Source: Papaver somniferum (lineage: Eukaryota > Streptophyta > Magnoliopsida > Ranunculales > Papaveraceae). Taken from it: a stretch of DNA of 64,000 nucleotides. A model generated the notes under the pieces. It did no database searches and was not told the origin of the DNA. It was given only the letters and a program-made list of their open reading frames with translations. The position numbers were made by a program, and so were the translations under genes. Shown piece by piece: positions 59,683 through 64,000 of this stretch. The DNA lies in the NCBI RefSeq assembly GCF_003573695.1, contig NC_039362.1:10484489-10548488 (forward strand). The letters are read 5' to 3'. Each line of letters starts with the position of its first letter. The stretch's first letter is position 1.

Positions 59683-62620
59683 ATGTCTGACGTTGCTCCC
59701 AAGCCAGACTTCTCCATATATTCTCATGTATACCATAAGAAATATCATTTTGCATATGAGGTTACATCGTTTTCAACTTTAGAGGATTTGAAATTTTGCC
59801 TCTGTAATATGTGGAGCTGGTTGACTCCATCGACTATTCTGGTTAACTATTTCCAGAATCAAGCGATAGTTCCTGTTCTTGCCGATGTAACACTCCAGGG
59901 CATCTCTGCATTACATTCTTCAAAGCAATCAGCTTTCTTTGATTTGCACGTGGATGTAATTTCAAATGGCGCATCTAGGCGTATGGAAGTTGACAGTAAT
60001 GCAGACTTAGTTGTCAGTGCAAAGAATAGTTATTTGAAAGAAGGTAAAGAAGCCCCAAGAGTGTTTTTTTTCCAGATGGTTGGGATAAGATTTTTGATGA
60101 TACATATCAATTATTATATGGTGGTGTTGATGTCGTACGTATAGCATGCCAAAATACTGCATGAGAACTGGATATGAGGTAATTAAGAAGCAGAATGACC
60201 TTGAGAGATTCACCGCCGTATGTAGTGTGAAATGTTGTTCATGGAAGCTTCACGCAACTGCCATTGGTAGTTCTATTGATGTTTTAAAGATAAAGGAATA
60301 TGTGGGAAGGCACATCTGTGGCGGTGGTTATATGTTGAAGAATCCAAGAATTACAAAAAAACTCATGAACAGTCTAATTCATGAGATGGTCAGGCACAAC
60401 CCTCGCATAACACCAGCAGAGATCATAGATTATCTTAAAGTTGGTGGTGGCATCGAAATCCAGTATCACCACGCATATCATGCAATTGAGTTGTCGCACA
60501 AACAGATTTTTGGTAATGATGTGAAGTCGTACACTGATCTTTCTTGGTGGGTGAATGTTGTTAGGGAAACAAACCATGGGTCATTTATTGATTTCGATTT
60601 CAATGATGCTACAAAAAGATTCAACAGACTTTTTGTTTGCTTTGGAGCTTGTATAGAGGGATATAAACTATGTCGTCCCATGATTTTCTGTGAGTGTACA
60701 TTTCTCACTGGAACTTTTAAAGGAGGTCTCATGGCAGCAACATGTCTTAATGGCAATCAAGGTAACTGGTTCTTTTTTTTTTGATATGTAGTGTCTGGTA
60801 GTTAGATCACTCATATTGACCTTACTTCACTATCTGACAATGAGTATTGACCATACTACATACTACATATTGACCTTACTGAGTATGAGATAAAACATAC
60901 TTCATGTGAAAATGTAGTGTCAATCAGTTGCTTAACATGTCATTATGTAGTGTCAGGTTTTCACATATCAACAAAGAGGTAAACCATACTGCATGTCAAT
61001 ATGTAGTGTCAATATTAGTTGCTTAACATAACTAGTAATTCCTTTTTGCAGGGTTTTATCCGTTTGCGTTTGCTTTAATACCCGGTGAAGACAATATCAT
61101 CTGAGAATGGTTTTTCAAGAAACTGAAGGAGGCTTTGAATGATGATCGCCCAATCACTTTTATGACTGACCGAGGTGAAGGGTTGGTTAAATATATTCCC
61201 AAAGAGTTCCCTGATTCTCATCAAAGATATTGTTACTTCCATTTGGACAAAAACTTACTTATCGCAAAGTCTGACGAAAAGTATAAGGAAGTGACTGATG
61301 CTTTCCGAAAGGCGACATATGCTCTTTCTCCTGCAACATACGAGGAAGGTCTTCAAGAAATGGTTAATTTGGGAAGGCCTTGGGTTGCTGACTACTACCG
61401 CAACATTCCAAAATAAAAGTGGTTCAGTGCTTTCTTCAAGGGATGTAGTTATGGTTACACTTCATCTAGCATTGCTGAATCGTTCAATAGCTGGATTAAC
61501 AAAGAGAAGCAATTACTTGCGTGTGCGTTCTTTAACTCGATCAGGTTTGTATCAGTTTCTTAGTCACAGTACAAGCTTATATTAGTTTTCTTTTTGTAAC
61601 AGTATTAGCATATATGTTCTGTTAATCTACGTATATTTTTAGTATAATATACTTGCTATTCCCTTGTCGTGTAGGATGCGTATGATGGAAATGACGTCAG
61701 AACGTCGTGAAGAGAGTCTCTTGATGGACCCAGAACTGCTAACCCCTACGTATCAAGCCTTGCTTGAACTACACATCCAAATTGGCTGTCCCTGGAAAGT
61801 TATCCAGTCAGATGCTAATAGTTATGAAGTGCATTCTCCAAGGTTAGCGTTTACCCCTAATCTCTATCATCTGAATGTTATTTACTTTCTCTTTCTTTTT
61901 TTTAAGTACCATGTTTTTGTGAGAACATATTAATATGTAATATGTATATTAGGTGTACTGAAAAATAACATATGAATATGTATTGTGCAGATCTCATATG
62001 GTAGATATAGAGAGAAAAACTTGTACTTTCCAACGATGGCGCGTTTATGGTTTTCCATGCTCGCACGCTACTGCAACTATTACTATATATGGAGGAAGGA
62101 TTCTTGATTACGTTGAAGATTATTTCAAAGTTACCACTTTTCGTAAGATATATTCAATAGCTATTAGACCCGTTCATAACCACGACAGGTATGTGTCTTT
62201 AATCAGTATATTTTCATATTTTGCATAACAATATGTAATGGTAGATACTACTTACACATGTAATAGCAATTGAAACTGTCAACATAAACCTACTTACATA
62301 TGGATGTTAGATACTGATATGTAATGGTAGATACCACTACATTTTTTGATATTTGTTTTTTCAGGAACAATATACCGTGTACATATTCATATGTAGTTGT
62401 GGTTCATTCCATTTATATGATATTGTTTTTTTCTCACAGGCCCGATGAGTATCACGTAGACGATATCGTTCTCCCAGCAGAAGTAATTAGGGCTCCACCA
62501 GGCAGGAAAAAGGGGAAACGTATTAAGTCTGCATATGAGACTAGTAGAAAATCTGTCAAGTGTTCAAACTGTAATTTGAAGACTCATCACAACAAGGAAA
62601 CATGCAATCTTATCCGATAG
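59683..62620 (+). pseudogene. MULE (MuDR-type) transposase, inactivated
   Basis: Start ATG 59683 (MSDVAPKPDFSIY). An N-terminal plant-MuDR part is followed, after frame breaks near 60066 (T-run) and 60140, by the DNA-binding region YCMRTGYEVIKKQND (from 60146). The catalytic domain shows MIFCECTFLTGTFKGG, where the first DDE Asp is Glu, then FMTDRGEGL (second Asp) and YEEGLQEM (Glu). Introns interrupt near 60765-61050, 61540-61675, 61842-61990 and 62188-62440. A SWIM zinc finger CTFQRWRVYGFPCSH is at about 62010-62055, and a CCHC knuckle CSNCNLKTHHNKETC near 62560-62605, followed by the stop. In-frame stops TGA 61102-61104 and TAA 61414-61416 lie in the catalytic exon. Active relatives move MULEs by cut and paste. 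Confidence 0.85.
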
Positions 62621-63549
62621 TATGAACTTTCTGAAGAATGATTTTGTGTCAGGTATGTATTTCAGTCAGATACATATTAATGTCTTAATTAAGTAAGTAT
62701 GATACAATACAATGTACTTTTAAGCAAGTAGTGTTCTGATTTCTCTTTTTCTTTCATCACAAGCTTGAACGTGCAGCAAAATATTATATCGATGGTGTTG
62801 ACAGATTCTTTTTCCATAATTCTTTCCTCTAGCCCTTGTTCTATTCTACCGTTTTCCTTTTTGATTTTGTCAGTACCAACTGAATTTGGTTAATAAGTAT
62901 TTCATTTACAGTACATACATTACAAGTGTACTGAAAATACTGTTTTTGTTGTTTCTTAGAACATCTTTTGGTTTTTGAAACATTATAAGTCTATCAAAAT
63001 GTAGTTATTGTAGTTATTTTCGAATAATGAAATATGTTGTTAAGTCTATCAAAATATCAGTATATATCACCAGTAGTGAAGTATTTACATACTGAAATTA
63101 CATGTCAGTATTGTAGTGTTAGTATCTACCACTACATACTGATATGTAGTGGTTGTAGTGTAACCATACTAGATGTTTGTAACAAGAAAACAATCAAATA
63201 TGTACTGGTTTGTGGTTTAACCATCTTCAACTAAGATTATTTAGAACATATCATAATTACAATTCCACAAAAACTTTTGTGGTTTCAATCAGGTTAGTAC
63301 ATATTAAAGAAAACAATCGGTACTTACTGATATGTAGTGGTTACTTTAATTACGATATGTTCATGCTGATTCACCATTTTAGTAATTGTGATTAGTTTTA
63401 AACTTTTTGTGGTTTTCCAGTTGATTCACCATCTTCGCGGGGGTCGAGGGGGCAGCGCCCCCTCGTATCAACAACACAAAATCATGTTTAAGTAACACAA
63501 TTGAAATATCACTACATTAAAGTTAAACCCAAATTCAAATTAAAAATCA
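62621..63549. other. AT-rich spacer of the MULE
   Basis: No gene seen. Variants of 'tactgatatgtagtggttg' recur between 62220 and 63350, and earlier at 60840-61020. They look like a dispersed element-specific motif in introns and spacer. Confidence 0.45.
63445..63465. other. GC-rich hairpin
   Basis: CGAGGGGGC, loop AGC, GCCCCCTCG: a perfect 9-bp stem in very AT-rich DNA. It could be a terminator-like or transposon-associated hairpin; function unknown. Confidence 0.6.
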
Positions 63550-63704
63550 CTACATATTAGATATACCAAAAAAAAACATGTTTGGAAAAGCTATATGTTT
63601 TTGAACATTCTTGAACTCATGAAATGAAATGTAACCAAAAATAAAAAGAAAAGAAAATAGGTAAATAGTGATATGTACTGTCAGATTACTTTTAGAAAGT
63701 AAGA

Positions 63705-63959
63705 CTATTTTTGTGTCATCTGCCAACTGATTTCTGGTGGAGATGCTTTCAGCAATTTGCATGCTAACGGGACCCTTTTGTTACGAATCTTCGCTTGCAC
63801 TTCTTCATCATCTCCCAAAGGCACTCCCACATATTTGCTTTTTGACTTCATCTTCATAAAATGCATCACAAACAGTAGACAGTCTGGCGATCCCCCTTGT
63901 TGAGGTGCTTCACATTCATTCACTATTACATTCTTCATTGTTACTTTGTTCTTCTCCAC
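63705..63959 (-). pseudogene. Ulp1-like (C48) peptidase C-terminal fragment
   Basis: The minus strand gives APQQGGSPDCLLFVMHFM, matching the Gln...Asp-Cys block of SUMO-protease-like C48 peptidases; Cys is the nucleophile. The Gly usually after Asp-Cys is Leu here. The His and Asp parts would lie to the right, outside the window or in upstream exons. It converges on the MULE transposase, fitting a KI-MULE type element. Whether it is intact cannot be told. Confidence 0.6.
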
Positions 63960-64000
63960 AAGTACACGTTGATAGGTACGTACATGTAATCTGCCATTTT

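Larger units (their letters stand above)
58500..63960 (+). mobile_element. Decayed MULE with convergent Ulp1-like fragment
   Basis: Transposase on plus, Ulp1-like peptidase tail on minus at the far side. I could not fix the ends: the left may be near the repeated 'ctagtcca' motifs at 58540-58650, and the right lies outside. MULEs carrying Ulp1-like peptidases (Kaonashi/KI-MULE type) are known in plants. Confidence 0.55.

Overview
This is plant nuclear DNA, almost certainly from a eudicot: it has GT-AG introns, a plant-specific plant mobile domain (PMD) gene, DMR6-like 2-oxoglutarate dioxygenase (2-ODD) exons, and plant-type Ty3/gypsy, Ty1/copia, L1-type LINE, hAT, Mutator-like (MULE), pogo/Emigrant-like and Stowaway elements. 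I cannot name the species. The window is a transposon graveyard around the remains of a small tandem 2-ODD family. No single-copy host gene is clearly intact.

Layout. (1) 1-31871 is a three-level nest. A hAT transposon (28993-31871, minus strand; its other end lies left of the window) was interrupted by a minus-strand Tat-like Ty3/gypsy element. That element's 3' LTR is at 1-2118, its internal region at 2119-10166, and its 5' LTR at 10167-12343 plus 27492-28992. The internal region keeps a broken gag-protease part and an integrase tail, has lost reverse transcriptase, and carries a multi-exon PMD gene on the opposite strand. The 5' LTR was split by a gag-only gypsy-like element (12344-27486, TSD TCCCA) that now has three LTRs and two internal regions. 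(2) 31872-33850 is a flank of the 2-ODD duplication unit holding a 1.6-kb MULE-type element packed with short palindromes. (3) 34070-37450 is an L1-type LINE with an internal deletion. (4) 37642-39717 is 2-ODD copy 1: four exons, good splice sites, one apparent 1-bp deletion. Its 5' flank (to about 41280) carries two MITEs. (5) 41284-44400 is a second LINE, split by a solo LTR (41903-44001), itself split by an Emigrant-like pogo element (42011-43029). (6) 44440-45740 holds LINE and copia scraps and a 184-bp duplication. (7) 46569-52016 is 2-ODD copy 2, a pseudogene whose exon 2 is cut by a 3.9-kb non-autonomous copia element (47702-51591, TSD CACTT) carrying an intronless, antisense SNU23/ZMAT2-like splicing-factor copy. 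(8) 53732-56640 is a Pack-MULE (9-bp TSD) with two argininosuccinate lyase exons and a palindrome array. (9) 56650-58450 is the third copy of the 2-ODD 5' flank, with a Stowaway MITE and a LINE tail. (10) About 58500-63960 is a decayed MULE transposase gene followed by a convergent Ulp1-like protease fragment.

The most interesting points are three transposons carrying host-type gene sequence (PMD, SNU23, argininosuccinate lyase), two MULE-type elements built around arrays of short perfect palindromes, and dated insertion histories readable from target-site duplications and paralogous empty sites. All alignments were done by eye; element family names are inferred from motifs and termini.
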